The translations under genes and the position numbers were made by a program. Source: Streptomyces abyssalis (lineage in GTDB: Bacteria; Actinomycetota; Actinomycetes; Streptomycetales; Streptomycetaceae). From it: a stretch of DNA of 64,000 nt. A model generated the notes under the pieces. It ran no database searches, had not been told where the DNA came from, and was given only the letters and a program-made list of their open reading frames with translations. Positions 7,753 through 18,100 of this stretch are shown here, piece by piece. Location of the stretch: NCBI RefSeq assembly GCF_001751365.1, contig NZ_LJGT01000041.1, forward strand, positions 143,843 through 207,842, given 5' to 3'. The first letter of the stretch is position 1, and every line of letters begins with the position of its first letter.

Positions 7753-9803
7753 GCACCACGACACTCGCCGCCCTCGTCCCCCTGCTGCCGTTCCTCGGCG
7801 CCGTCGCGGGACTCCTCACCGGCCGCCGGGCGCCCGGCTACGCGCAGCCGCTGGCCGTACTGCCCACCCTCCTTGCGACCGCGTTCGCGATCACCGTGGC
7901 CGTGCGCCAGGGCGGCGGCGAGCCGCTCAAGGCCGCGACCGAGCTGACGCCGACCGGCGATGCCGCCCTGACCGTCGAACTCGCCCTGCATCTCGACGGG
8001 TTCGCCGTCCTCGTCGCCGTCCTCGTCGGCGTCGTCGCCTCGTGCGTGCAGCTCTACTCGACCGGCTATCTGCGCGACGACCCGCGCTATGCGAGTTACT
8101 CCGCCTTCGTCTCCCTCTTCACCGCCGCGATGCTGCTCGTCGTCTACGCGGACGACCTCATCGTGCTGCTCGTCGGCTGGGAGGTCATGGGCATCTGCTC
8201 GTACTTCCTCGTGGGCCACTACTGGGAGACGCAGGCCGCGCGGTCCGCCGCCGTCAAGGCCTTCCTCGTCACCAAGCTCGGCGACGTGCCGTTCCTCATC
8301 GGTATCTTCGTGCTCGCCACGGAGGCGGGGACCTTCCGCATCAGCGGCATCACGGGCAAACTCACGGCCCAGCTCGCCCAGTTCGAGCTGTCGCATCCCA
8401 CCGTCATCGCGCTGCTGCTGCTCGCCGGTATCGCGGGCAAGTCCGCGCAGTTCCCGCTGAACACCTGGCTGCCGGACGCGATGGCCGGCCCGACGCCCGT
8501 CTCCGCGCTCATCCACGCGGCCACGATGGTCGCCGCGGGCGTGTACGTCGTCGCCCGGCTGCTGCCGGTCTTCGCCGCGTCCACCGCCGCGCTCGTCGTA
8601 CTGGCACTGATCGCCGCCGTGACCATCGTCGGTTCGGCGCTCTGCGCGCTGGCGCAGGACGACATCAAACGCGTCCTCGCCTATTCGACGATCGGTCAAC
8701 TCGCCTACATGGCAGGGGCCCTGGCCGTCGCCGACCGCGGTGCCGCCGTCTTCCACCTCCTCACGCACGGCGCGTTCAAGGCGCTGCTCTTCCTCGCGGC
8801 GGGCGTTCTCATCCACGCCGCCGGCACCAACTCCCTTGCCGCGATGGCCCGGATGGGAGGCCTCACCAAGACCGCGCCCGACGCGTACTGGACGATGACG
8901 ATCGGGCTGCTCGCCCTCGCGGCCGTGCCTCCCTTCAGTGGCTTCTTCTCGAAGGAAGCCGTGCTCGGCGCCGCGGAGCACGCCGCCTTCGCCGGCGCGC
9001 ACGGCGCCGGTGCCGCTGCCGGTGCCGCCCAGGCCACCCCCGCCGTCGGCTGGATCGTGCTGGTGGCAGGCATGCTCGGCGCGCTGCTGACCGCCGCGTA
9101 CGCCACGCGGCTGTGGCTGCTCGCCTTCCGCGGCGAGGGCCCGCGCGTGTCCGCCGACGAGCACGGGCGCGAACCCGTCGTCATGAACCTCGTGTTGTGG
9201 GTACTGGCCGTGCCCTCCCTCGCGCTCGGTCTCGCCTTCGGTGTGCTCCCGGGCTGGTTCGACGGCGAATCCCTCGCCCCCACCCTCGTGACCTCCGTAC
9301 TCGCCACCGGTGTCGCCCTCGTCGGCGTGCTGGTGACGTACGCCGCGTGGCGGCACACCACCTCCCTCGCCGCCGCCCGCGCGCCGATGGGAGCCGTGGC
9401 CGCGCACCCGCAGGGCGATCCGGCCCTGTCCGAGGCCGAAGCCATCGCCACCCACGAACCGGCCTACGGGGACATCGCCTCCGCGCCCGACCCGTCCGAC
9501 CCCGGGCGGCTGCTGCTCGGCCCCCTCCACGGCACCGCCGCCCACGGCTTCCGGCTGGACGCCGCCTACAGCGCGCTGCTCGTACGCCCGACGCGGGCCG
9601 CCGCGCGCCTCGTGCGCTTCCTCGACCGCGAGGTCCTCGACGCATACGTGCGCGGCGCGGGGCACGGACCCCGCCTGCTGGGTGCCCTCGTACGCCGCAC
9701 GCAGACCGGCAACACGCAGACTTACCTCGGCGCGCTCCTGGTGGGCTCGCTGCTGCTCACCGTGGCCGTCGTCCTCGTCGCCGCCGGAACCGGAGGGGCC
9801 TGA
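7749..9803 (+). CDS. nuoL: NADH-quinone oxidoreductase subunit L, antiporter-like
   Basis: A 684-residue Mrp-antiporter-like proton-pumping subunit with about 14-16 helices. Conserved proton-path elements are intact: the helix-5 glutamate in LVGWEVMGICSYFL, the helix-7 lysine in GIAGKSAQFPLNTWLPDAM, and ALIHAATMVAAGVY. The C-terminal lateral helix and last membrane segment, which distinguish L from M and N, are present. The GTG start overlaps nuoK by 4 bp. nuoM begins 2 bp after the stop. Confidence 0.95.
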   Translation: MSTTTLAALVPLLPFLGAVAGLLTGRRAPGYAQPLAVLPTLLATAFAITVAVRQGGGEPLKAATELTPTGDAALTVELALHLDGFAVLVAVLVGVVASCVQLYSTGYLRDDPRYASYSAFVSLFTAAMLLVVYADDLIVLLVGWEVMGICSYFLVGHYWETQAARSAAVKAFLVTKLGDVPFLIGIFVLATEAGTFRISGITGKLTAQLAQFELSHPTVIALLLLAGIAGKSAQFPLNTWLPDAMAGPTPVSALIHAATMVAAGVYVVARLLPVFAASTAALVVLALIAAVTIVGSALCALAQDDIKRVLAYSTIGQLAYMAGALAVADRGAAVFHLLTHGAFKALLFLAAGVLIHAAGTNSLAAMARMGGLTKTAPDAYWTMTIGLLALAAVPPFSGFFSKEAVLGAAEHAAFAGAHGAGAAAGAAQATPAVGWIVLVAGMLGALLTAAYATRLWLLAFRGEGPRVSADEHGREPVVMNLVLWVLAVPSLALGLAFGVLPGWFDGESLAPTLVTSVLATGVALVGVLVTYAAWRHTTSLAAARAPMGAVAAHPQGDPALSEAEAIATHEPAYGDIASAPDPSDPGRLLLGPLHGTAAHGFRLDAAYSALLVRPTRAAARLVRFLDREVLDAYVRGAGHGPRLLGALVRRTQTGNTQTYLGALLVGSLLLTVAVVLVAAGTGGA

Positions 9804-9805
9804 CC

Positions 9806-11575
9806 GTGATTCCCGTCAGCGACACCGTCATGCAGGCGCTCCTCATCGCCGTACTCGTGCTCCCCCTGCTCGGCTCCGCCGCCGCGCTGCTCCCGGCGCC
9901 GCCCGGGCTCAAGGGCCGCGACCCCGGGCAGGCCGTGCTCCGGCACGGCGTCACCGTCACCGGCGTGGTGCTCGCCGCATCGGTCGTCCTCGCGCTCGGC
10001 TTCGACACCGGGCGGCCCGGCACCATACAGGCCGAGTCGGACGCCGAGTGGATCCCGTCCCTCGGCATCCACCTCCATCTCGGCGTCGACGGCGTCTCGT
10101 TGCCGCTGCTCGTACTGACCGCTCTGCTCACCTTTCTCTGCGCGCTCTACAGCTACGGCACCGATGCCGGCACCAACTCCGGCGACACGGCCGCACCCGC
10201 GAGCTCCGACGACGGCCCCGCGGACCAAGACGCCCCCGCCGCGCGCCGCGCCGGCAGCCCCCAGGCGTTCGTCGCGCTGATCCTCCTGCTCGAGGCCGGA
10301 ACGCTCGCCACCTTCGCTTCGCTCGACCTGGTGCTCTTCTTCCTCGCCTTCGAGACCGTCCTCATCCCGATGTACTTCCTCATCGCCCGCTGGGGCGGCA
10401 AGGACCCCCGCGACCCCCGTGAACCGGCCCGCGCCGCCTGGAAGTTCATCCTCTACACGCTGCTCGGCTCCGTCGTGATGCTGCTCGGCCTGCTCCTCAT
10501 CGGCTTCAAGGCCGGCACTTTCGACATGGTGGCACTCGCCACTGACAACCACTCGGCGCTGAGCCGCACCACGCAGATCGTCGCCGTGCTCGCCATCGGC
10601 GCCGGCCTCGCCGTGAAGACCCCCATGTGGCCGCTGCACAGCTGGCTGCCCGACGCCCACACCGCGGCGCCGACCGTCGGTTCCGTGCTGCTCGCCGGCG
10701 TCCTGCTGAAGATGGGCACCTACGGCTTCGTGCGCATCCTGCTGCCCGTCGCACCCGAGGGCATGCAGGTCTTCGCCCCGTACCTGGGCGCCCTGGCCGT
10801 GACCGGCATCGTCTACGGATCGCTGGCCTGCCTCGCCCTGGCCCGGCGCGGTGCGAACGGCGACCTCAAGCGGCTCATCGCGTACTCGTCCGTGGGCCAC
10901 ATGGGCTTCGTGCTGCTCGGCATCGCGACGATGACCCCCACGGGCGTCAACGGCGCGCTGTTCGCGAACATCGCGCACGGCCTCATCACCGGTCTGCTCT
11001 TCTTCCTCGTCGGCGCCCTGAAGGAGCGTGCGGGCAGCACCGACCTCGACACTCTTTCGGGTGAGACGGGCGGTGCCCTGTACGGCACGGCGCCGCGCTT
11101 CGGCGGTCTGCTCGCCTTCGGCGCCGTGGCCTCGCTCGGACTGCCCGGACTCGCGGGCTTCTGGGGGGAGATGCTGGCCCTGCTCGGCGCCTACGACCCC
11201 GCGCCCGGCCTCAGCCGTCCCGCCTTCATCACCTTCATGGCGGTCGGCGGGCTCGGCACGCTGCTCACCGCCGCGTACATGCTCGCCGTCGTCCGCCGCG
11301 TCTGCATGGGCGACCCGCTGGAGGAACGCGGAGCCTCCGGTCACTTCGAGCGCCGGGAACTGCGGGACCCGGAGCAGGGCACATCAGCGGAGCCGTCAGC
11401 TCCGGGTGAGCATCCCGAACCGGCGACCGTACGCCTGCCCGATGTGCGCGGCTACGAGTACGCGGCGTGGACGCCGCTGGTCGTACTCACCGTCGCCGCC
11501 GGACTGTGGCCCGCGCTCCTCCTCGGGCTCAGCGACCCGGCCGTGCAGGACCTTCTGCCAGGAGTGACCCGATGA
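9806..11575 (+). CDS. nuoM: NADH-quinone oxidoreductase subunit M, antiporter-like
   Basis: A 589-residue proton-channel subunit. Landmarks are FFLAFETVLIPMYFLI (membrane glutamate), GLAVKTPMWPLHSWLPDAH (lysine helix) and GVLLKMGTYGF. An Asp/Ala-rich loop near residue 130 is longer than usual, and an acidic loop precedes the last helix. The GTG at 9806 is the most upstream sensible start (an ATG lies eight codons later). The stop overlaps the nuoN ATG as ATGA. Confidence 0.94.
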   Translation: MIPVSDTVMQALLIAVLVLPLLGSAAALLPAPPGLKGRDPGQAVLRHGVTVTGVVLAASVVLALGFDTGRPGTIQAESDAEWIPSLGIHLHLGVDGVSLPLLVLTALLTFLCALYSYGTDAGTNSGDTAAPASSDDGPADQDAPAARRAGSPQAFVALILLLEAGTLATFASLDLVLFFLAFETVLIPMYFLIARWGGKDPRDPREPARAAWKFILYTLLGSVVMLLGLLLIGFKAGTFDMVALATDNHSALSRTTQIVAVLAIGAGLAVKTPMWPLHSWLPDAHTAAPTVGSVLLAGVLLKMGTYGFVRILLPVAPEGMQVFAPYLGALAVTGIVYGSLACLALARRGANGDLKRLIAYSSVGHMGFVLLGIATMTPTGVNGALFANIAHGLITGLLFFLVGALKERAGSTDLDTLSGETGGALYGTAPRFGGLLAFGAVASLGLPGLAGFWGEMLALLGAYDPAPGLSRPAFITFMAVGGLGTLLTAAYMLAVVRRVCMGDPLEERGASGHFERRELRDPEQGTSAEPSAPGEHPEPATVRLPDVRGYEYAAWTPLVVLTVAAGLWPALLLGLSDPAVQDLLPGVTR

Positions 11576-13272
11576 CCGTGCTCGCCCAGGGGGCCGCGGA
11601 GGCCGTGCGGGCCACGCATGCCGCGGACCCCGCCGGTTCCGTGCAGTCCGCGGAATCCGTCGTGCAGACCGCAGGCCCGGTCATGCAGTCCGCCGACTCC
11701 GTCGTGCAGTCCGTCGACTGGCTCGCGATCTCCCCGCCGACGATCGCCGCCGTGGCCGGGCTCGCCGTCCTCGTCGCCGACCTGTTCCTGCCCGAGCGCG
11801 GCAAGCGGATGCTCGGCCCGGCCGCCGCCGTGAGTCTGGTGCTCGCGGCGCTGCCGCTGCTCTTCCTCCGTACGAGGGACCTGGAGACCTTCTGCCTGCC
11901 CGGCGGCTCCCAGGCGTGCAGCTACTCCGCCGACACCCTCGCGCTCGTACTCCAGTTCCTGGTACTGGGCGCCGCGTTCGTCACCGTGCTGCTGTCGATG
12001 CCCGCGGTGCACGGCCGTGGGGGCCCCACCCATGCCGAAGGCCCCGGGGGACTTCCGGCCGGCGAGTACTGGTTCCTGCTGCTGTCCGCCACCGCCGGGG
12101 CGGCGCTCATCCCCGCCTCACGGGACCTGGTCACCCTCGTCATCGCGCTGGAGACCGCGTCGCTGCCCGCCTTCGCCCTCGTCGGGCTGCGGCGCGGCAG
12201 CCGCGGGTCGGCGGAGGCGGCGCTGAAGTTCTTCCTCTCCTCCGTCACCGCCACCGCCGTGACCCTCCTCGGGGCGAGCTTCCTCTACGCGGTGACCGGC
12301 ACGCTCTACTTCCAGGGGATCAGCGAGGGCCTCACCCGTGCCGATCCCCAGCTGGAGGCGCTGGGCAGCGCGGGCGTCGCCCTCACCCTCGTCGGTTTCG
12401 CCTTCAAGGCGTCCGTCGTCCCCTTCCACTTCTGGGTGCCGGACACCTATGTGGGCGCGCCCGTGCCCGTCGCCGCGTTCCTGTCCGTGGTCGGCAAGAC
12501 GGCGGGGATCTCCGGCCTGATCCTCCTCGTCGTCCAGGCGTTCTCCTCCCGCGCGGAGCTGTGGGGCCCGGCTCTCGCCGTACTCGCCGCCTTCACCATG
12601 ACCGCCGGCAACGTCGCCGCGCTGCGCCAGCGCGCGGACCAGGCGCACGGCGCCGTACGCCTGCTCGCCTGGTCCTCCGTCGGACAGGCGGGTTATCTGC
12701 TGGTGCCCCTCGCCGCCGCCGCTCCGGACGCGGGCGGCGCGGAGCCGTCCGGCCCGGCGCTCTCGACCGTCGGCGCCACCGTGGCCTACCTGCTGATGTA
12801 CGCGGCGGTGAACCTCGGCGCCTTCGCCGTCGTCGCCCACATCAGCCGTACGAGCAGCGCGAACCGGCTGCGCGACTACCGCGGCCTGTTCGCGGCCCAC
12901 CCGCTCGCCGCCCTCGCGCTCGCCTTCTTCCTGCTCTGCCTCGCGGGCCTGCCGCCGGGCGTCGTAGGCCTCTTCGCCAAGGTGGCGGTCTTCTCCACGG
13001 CCGTCGGGAACGGCCTGGGCTGGCTCGCCGTGATCATGGCCGTCAACGTCGTGATCGCCCTCTTCTACTACCTGCGCTGGACCGCGCTCGTCTTCCGCGC
13101 GGGCGCACCGGCCGCCGCCGGCGCGGAGCCGCAGCCGGGTGGGGGAGGCGCGCGGCGTCCGCGCATGGCCGCGCCGCTGGCGGCGGGGATCGCGCTCACC
13201 GCGACCGTCGGCATCGCCCTCTCCCTCTACCCCGACCTGGTGCTGACCTTCACCGCCGGCGGCCTGCGCTAG
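11572..13272 (+). CDS. nuoN: NADH-quinone oxidoreductase subunit N, antiporter-like
   Basis: A 566-residue proton-channel subunit closing the operon. Landmarks are IALETASLPAFALVG (membrane glutamate), GFAFKASVVPFHFWVPDTY (lysine helix) and VVGKTAG. The ATG at 11572 overlaps the nuoM stop. Before the first helix (about residue 49) there is a 48-residue leader containing four heptads such as VQSAESV from a 21-bp DNA repeat. A downstream start is possible but would lose the overlap. The order A-B-C-H-I-J-K-L-M-N lacks D, E, F and G. Confidence 0.94.
   Translation: MTVLAQGAAEAVRATHAADPAGSVQSAESVVQTAGPVMQSADSVVQSVDWLAISPPTIAAVAGLAVLVADLFLPERGKRMLGPAAAVSLVLAALPLLFLRTRDLETFCLPGGSQACSYSADTLALVLQFLVLGAAFVTVLLSMPAVHGRGGPTHAEGPGGLPAGEYWFLLLSATAGAALIPASRDLVTLVIALETASLPAFALVGLRRGSRGSAEAALKFFLSSVTATAVTLLGASFLYAVTGTLYFQGISEGLTRADPQLEALGSAGVALTLVGFAFKASVVPFHFWVPDTYVGAPVPVAAFLSVVGKTAGISGLILLVVQAFSSRAELWGPALAVLAAFTMTAGNVAALRQRADQAHGAVRLLAWSSVGQAGYLLVPLAAAAPDAGGAEPSGPALSTVGATVAYLLMYAAVNLGAFAVVAHISRTSSANRLRDYRGLFAAHPLAALALAFFLLCLAGLPPGVVGLFAKVAVFSTAVGNGLGWLAVIMAVNVVIALFYYLRWTALVFRAGAPAAAGAEPQPGGGGARRPRMAAPLAAGIALTATVGIALSLYPDLVLTFTAGGLR
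11641..11724. repeat. 21-bp periodic repeat in the 5' end of nuoN
   Basis: A (G/A)TGCAG hexamer recurs at 11641, 11662, 11683 and 11704, exactly 21 bp apart, with flanking similarity. It encodes seven-residue repeats of the type VQSAESV. The copies have diverged, so this is not a recent duplication. Confidence 0.75.
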
Positions 13273-13439
13273 GGAGTGTCCGGCGCCCGTCAGCGGCGCC
13301 GGAGCCGTACGGGGCACGTCGGCCCGGGCAGGGAACTGTTGTCCGGCTCCCCGCGTTGACCAGGGCGGAGAGGTTCCACCGAACCGTGGCACGACCACGC
13401 GGCTCAGGGTTCCCCTGCTGCACCACTGGAGGGCGTACT

Positions 13440-14300
13440 GTGCACCGGCACAACGGGCTGAGGACTGCCCTGCTCCTCGGGGGACTGTCGGCACTCATCA
13501 TCGTCATCGGCAGCTTCTTCGGCCGTACGGGCCTGCTCATCGCGCTGCTCGTCGCCCTCGGCACCAACGGTTACGCGTACTGGCGCAGCGACAGGATCGC
13601 GCTTCGCGCCATGCGCGCACGCCCCGTCAGCGAGTTCGAGGCCCCGGGGCTCTACCGGATGGTGCGCGAGCTTTCCACGGCCGCCCGTCAGCCGATGCCC
13701 CGGCTCTACATCTCACCCACCCAGGCGCCGAACGCCTTCGCCACCGGCCGCAACCCCCGCAACGCGGCCGTCTGCTGCACCGACGGAATCCTGCGCCTGC
13801 TCGACGAGCGCGAGCTGCGCGGCGTCATCGGCCACGAGCTGAGCCACGTCTACAACCGGGACATCCTCATCTCCTCGGTGGCCGGTGCGCTCGCCTCGGT
13901 GGTGATGTTCCTCGTCAACTTCGCCTGGCTGATCCCCTTCGGGCGCGGCGACGACGACGAAGGTCCCGGCCTCTTCGGGATGCTGATGATCATGATCCTG
14001 GGTCCGCTGGCTGCCTCCGTCATCCAGCTCGCCGTCTCACGGTCCCGTGAGTACGAGGCAGACGCCTCCGGCGCCCAGCTCACCGGCGACCCCCTCGCAC
14101 TCGCCTCCGCCCTGCGCAAACTCGAGGCCGGCACGCGGCAGTTGCCGCTCCCGTCGGAGCCGAGGCTGGAGGCGGCCGGCCATCTGATGATCGCCAACCC
14201 GTTCCGCCGCGGAGAGGGGATGGCCCGGCTCTTCTCCACGCACCCGCCGATGGCCCAGCGGGTCGCCCGCCTGGAGCGCATGGCGGGCCGCGGACGCTGA
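13440..14300 (+). CDS. htpX: HtpX-family membrane zinc metalloprotease (M48)
   Basis: A 286-residue membrane protease of the heat-shock HtpX type, implicated in degrading misfolded membrane proteins. Helices lie at about 8-24 and 29-45. The zinc motif HELSH is at 132-136, and the third ligand is Glu204 in SREYEAD. Two further helices at about 141-165 and 180-200 flank a short acidic loop. The GTG at 13440 follows a GGAGGGC ribosome site. It lies 167 bp after nuoN and is probably transcribed separately. The same neighbour follows nuoN2 in S. coelicolor, as I recall. Confidence 0.92.
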   Translation: MHRHNGLRTALLLGGLSALIIVIGSFFGRTGLLIALLVALGTNGYAYWRSDRIALRAMRARPVSEFEAPGLYRMVRELSTAARQPMPRLYISPTQAPNAFATGRNPRNAAVCCTDGILRLLDERELRGVIGHELSHVYNRDILISSVAGALASVVMFLVNFAWLIPFGRGDDDEGPGLFGMLMIMILGPLAASVIQLAVSRSREYEADASGAQLTGDPLALASALRKLEAGTRQLPLPSEPRLEAAGHLMIANPFRRGEGMARLFSTHPPMAQRVARLERMAGRGR

Positions 14301-14348
14301 CGCCCCCGCCTTCCGCGCCGAAGGGGCGGGCGTGACATGGGCCACGTA

Positions 14349-14366
14349 CGAAACTGTTCCGTTTCG
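14349..14366. promoter_or_regulatory. Palindromic operator O1 upstream of tetR
   Basis: CGAAAC and GTTTCG flank a 6-bp centre. A possible -10 (TATGCT, 14381-14386) lies just downstream, so a bound repressor would block RNA polymerase. Likely autoregulatory site of the TetR protein starting at 14431. Confidence 0.65.
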
Positions 14367-14395
14367 ATTACGTCCCTGGATATGCTTCCGCTGTA

Positions 14396-14408
14396 CGAAA
14401 CCGTTTCG
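14396..14408. promoter_or_regulatory. Palindromic operator O2 upstream of tetR
   Basis: CGAAACCGTTTCG is a perfect palindrome with a single central base and shares both half-sites with O1, 47 bp away. It sits between the possible -10 and the start codon. Shared half-sites argue that one regulator binds both. Confidence 0.7.
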
Positions 14409-14430
14409 TTCGGCACGGAAGTGGACGAGC

Positions 14431-15021
14431 ATGACCGAGGCATCACCGGCACGCCGCAGCCGGATCACGCCCGAGCGTGAGTCCGAGCTGTACGCGGCCG
14501 TGCTCGCCCTCCTCCGTGAGGTCGGTTACGACGCCCTCACCATGGACGCCGTGGCCGCCCGTACCCGCTCCAGCAAGGCCACCCTCTACCGCCAGTGGGG
14601 CGGCAAGGCCGAGCTCGTCGTCAGGGCGCTGCGGCACCAGAAGCCGCTCCGGTTCGCCGATGTGGACACCGGGTCCCTGCGCGGAGACTTCCACGAACTG
14701 GCCGTACGTCAGGACGACCGCCAGATGCGCCAGCACGCCGCGCTCATGCGGGGCATGGCCATGGCGGTGCACGACAACCCCGATCTCCTGCGCGCCTTCC
14801 GTGAGTTGCTGATCGAACCGGAACAGGAAGACCTGCGCCTGATGCTGCAGCGCGCTGTCGAAAGAGGCGAAGTCCGCGCGGACAACCCCGCGTTCGACTA
14901 CCTCATGCACGTGCTGCACGGCGGGATCGGGGCCCGGAGCGTGATCGACGAGCTGCCGCCCACGCAGGACTTCCTTCTCTCCTACATCGATGCCGTGGTT
15001 CTCCCCGCCCTCGGCGTCTGA
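14431..15021 (+). CDS. TetR/AcrR-family transcriptional repressor
   Basis: A 196-residue one-component regulator. The helix-turn-helix region is about residues 28-52 (MDAVAARTRSSKATLYRQWGGK), followed by a ligand domain with a TetR_C-type layout. The ATG at 14431 was chosen because it begins just before the family's N-terminal arm and leaves both palindromes outside the gene. It lies 129 bp before, and in the same direction as, an MMPL exporter, which it probably represses until an exported compound binds. The ligand is unknown. Confidence 0.88.
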   Translation: MTEASPARRSRITPERESELYAAVLALLREVGYDALTMDAVAARTRSSKATLYRQWGGKAELVVRALRHQKPLRFADVDTGSLRGDFHELAVRQDDRQMRQHAALMRGMAMAVHDNPDLLRAFRELLIEPEQEDLRLMLQRAVERGEVRADNPAFDYLMHVLHGGIGARSVIDELPPTQDFLLSYIDAVVLPALGV

Positions 15022-15150
15022 CCCATGCCCGTACCCATGTCCGTGTCCGCGCCCATGCGTCCACCCACAGCACCTGACACGACCGCTCACGTCGTCGGGC
15101 CGAACCCTCCTGACCTGTAAGACCCCACGACCCGACCGGGAGTACGTCTC

Positions 15151-18100
15151 GTGGCAACGTTTCTGAGCAAACTCGGCCGATTCGCCTTCCGGCGACGGCA
15201 CTTCGTCGCCCTGATCTGGGTGGCCCTCCTGACCGTCGCGGGCCTGGGCGCCGCACAGGCGCCCGCAGCCGGCTCCAGCTCCTTCTCGATTCCCGGCACC
15301 GAGGCACAGAAGGCCTTCGACCTGCTGGATGACCGTTTCCCCGGCTCCAGCGCCGACGGAGCCACCGCACGGGTCGTCTTCAAGGCGCCCGAGGGGGAGA
15401 AGATCACCGCCCCTGACAACAAGGCCACCGTCCAGCAGGCCGTCCAGGAACTCGGCACCGGCTCCGAAGTCGCCTCCGTGGTCGACCCGTTCAAGGCAAA
15501 GGCCATCAGCAAGGACGGCTCACTCACGTACGCGCAGGTGTCGTACGAGGTCCCCGGCATGGAGCTGGAGGACTCCTCGCGCGACGCGCTGCAGGACGTC
15601 GCCCAGGACGCCCGCGGCGAGGGGCTGACCGTCGAAGTCGGCGGTGACGCGCTCAACACCATTCCCGAGACGGGCTCCACCGAGGTGATCGGCCTCGCCG
15701 TCGCCGCGGTCGTACTGGTGATCACGCTCGGTTCGTTGATCGCGGCCGGGCTTCCGCTGCTCACCGCACTCATCGGCGTCGGCATCGGCGTCTCCACGAT
15801 CACCGCGCTGGCGAACACGCTCGAACTGGACTCCACCACCTCGACGTTGGCGATGATGATCGGCCTGGCCGTCGGCATCGACTACGCCCTCTTCATACTC
15901 TCCCGGTACCGAGCGGAACTCGCCGACGGCCGCGAACGGGAGGAGGCGGCCGGCCGCGCCGTCGGCACCGCGGGCTCGGCGGTGGTCTTCGCCGGTCTCA
16001 CGGTCGTGATCGCGCTCGTCGGCCTGGCGGTGGTCGACATCCCCGTACTGACGAAGATGGGCCTCGCGGCAGCGGGCACCGTCGCCGTCGCCGTCCTCAT
16101 CGCGCTCACCCTCATCCCGGCCCTGATCGGTTACGCGCGCAAGCGGGTGCGGCCCGCGGGCGCGAAGCGGCGCAAGGCCCCGGAGGGCAGCCACAAGAAG
16201 GCCAAGCACGGCGACACGAAGCGGGCCGAGGGCGGACCCTCCGAGGAAGCACGCGCCGACGCCGCCCGTAGCGACGCAGCCCGTACCGAGACCGCCCGTA
16301 CCGAGGCCAAGCCGAACATGGGCACCCGCTGGGCGCGCTTCGTCGTCCGCCGTCCCGTCACCATCCTGCTGCTCGGCGTCCTGGGCCTCGGCGCGGCCGC
16401 GGTCCCGGTCGGCGAGCTCGAACTCGGCCTGCCCGACGACGGTTCCCAGCCGACGGACACCACGCAGCGCAAGGCGTACGACCTGCTCTCCGACGGCTTC
16501 GGGCCCGGCTTCAACGGACCCCTCATGGTCGTCGTCGACGCCCGCGCCGGCGACGACCCGAAGGGCGCGGTCAGCGAGGTCACCAAGACGGTCAAGGGCA
16601 TGGACAACGTGCTCTCCGTGACCCCGCCCAAGTACAACAAGGCCGGCGACACCGCGATGATCAACGTGATCCCGGACTCCGCGCCGTCCGACGCCGCGAC
16701 CGAGGACCTGGTCCACGACATCCGCGGTGCGGGGGAGGACATCAAGGCCGGTACCGACGCGACGGTCCTGGTCACCGGCACTCCCGCGATGAACATCGAC
16801 GTCTCGCAGAAGCTCGACGACGCGCTGGCCCCGTATCTGGCACTCGTCGTCGGCCTCGCCTTCCTGCTGCTGATCGTCGTCTTCCGCTCGATCCTCGTGC
16901 CGCTCAAGGCCGCGCTCGGCTTCCTGCTGTCCGTACTCGCCGCGCTCGGCGCCGTCGTCGCCGTCTTCCAGTGGGGCTGGCTCGCCGAGGTGATGGCGGT
17001 GGAGGAGACCGGCCCGGTGATGTCGATGATGCCGATCTTCATGGTGGGCGTCGTCTTCGGACTGGCCATGGACTACGAGGTCTTCCTCGTCACGCGCATG
17101 CGGGAGGCGTACGTGCACGGGGAGCGGCCGCGTGAGGCGGTCGTGACCGGATTCCGGCACGGAGCCCGTGTGGTCACCGCCGCGGCCGTCATCATGATCG
17201 CGGTGTTCGCGGGCTTCATAGGGTCGACCGACTCGATGGTCAAGATGATCGGTTTCGGCCTGGCCGTGGCCGTCTTCTTCGACGCGTTCATCGTGCGCAT
17301 GGCCATCGTCCCGGCGGTCCTCGCGCTGCTGGGCAGGGCCGCCTGGTGGCTGCCCCGCTGGCTCGGCCGTGCGCTGCCGAACGTCGACGTCGAGGGCGAG
17401 GGCCTGCGGGACACCCCGGCGGGCGGCCCGAAGGACGGCGGTCCCGGTGCCCCCGTGGCGATCCCGCGCCCCTCGACCGAGCGCGTGCCCGTGACGGCCG
17501 GAGCAGCCGCGTCCGCGTCGGCCGCCCGCCCGGCCGCCGCGGCGTCCGAGCAGTACGAACTCGCGGGCTGCGGCGTACACGGCACCGTCCGCAACGCCGA
17601 CGGGGCGGGCGTGGGGCGCGCGGCGCTGACGCTGATCTCCATGAGCGGGCGCCAGCTGGGCCGTTCCACCGCGCACGAGAACGGCTCGTACGTCCTGGAC
17701 GCCCCGGAGCCCGGCAGCTACGTGCTGATCGTCGCGGCCGACCGGCACAAGCCGCGGGCCTCCACGGTCGTCGTCGGCGACGAGCCGCTGAGCCACGACA
17801 TCGTGCTGTCCGGCACCAGCGGCCTGGCGGGCCAGGTGCGCAACGCGGCGGACGGCCGGGCGGTCACCGACGCCATGGTCGTCGTGACCGACGAGCGGGG
17901 CGAGGCGCTGGCCACCGGAAAGACGGGCCAGCGCGGCGAGTTCAGCTTCGAGGGCCTGGTCACCGGGACCTTCACGCTCGCGGTGAACGCGCCGGGCTAC
18001 CGGCCCACCGCCCGGCCGGTCGAAGTGGACGGGAACGGTGTGACCCGCATCCAGATCGAACTGGCGGCGGGCGCACAGGTGCAGGGCACGGTGCGTGCGG

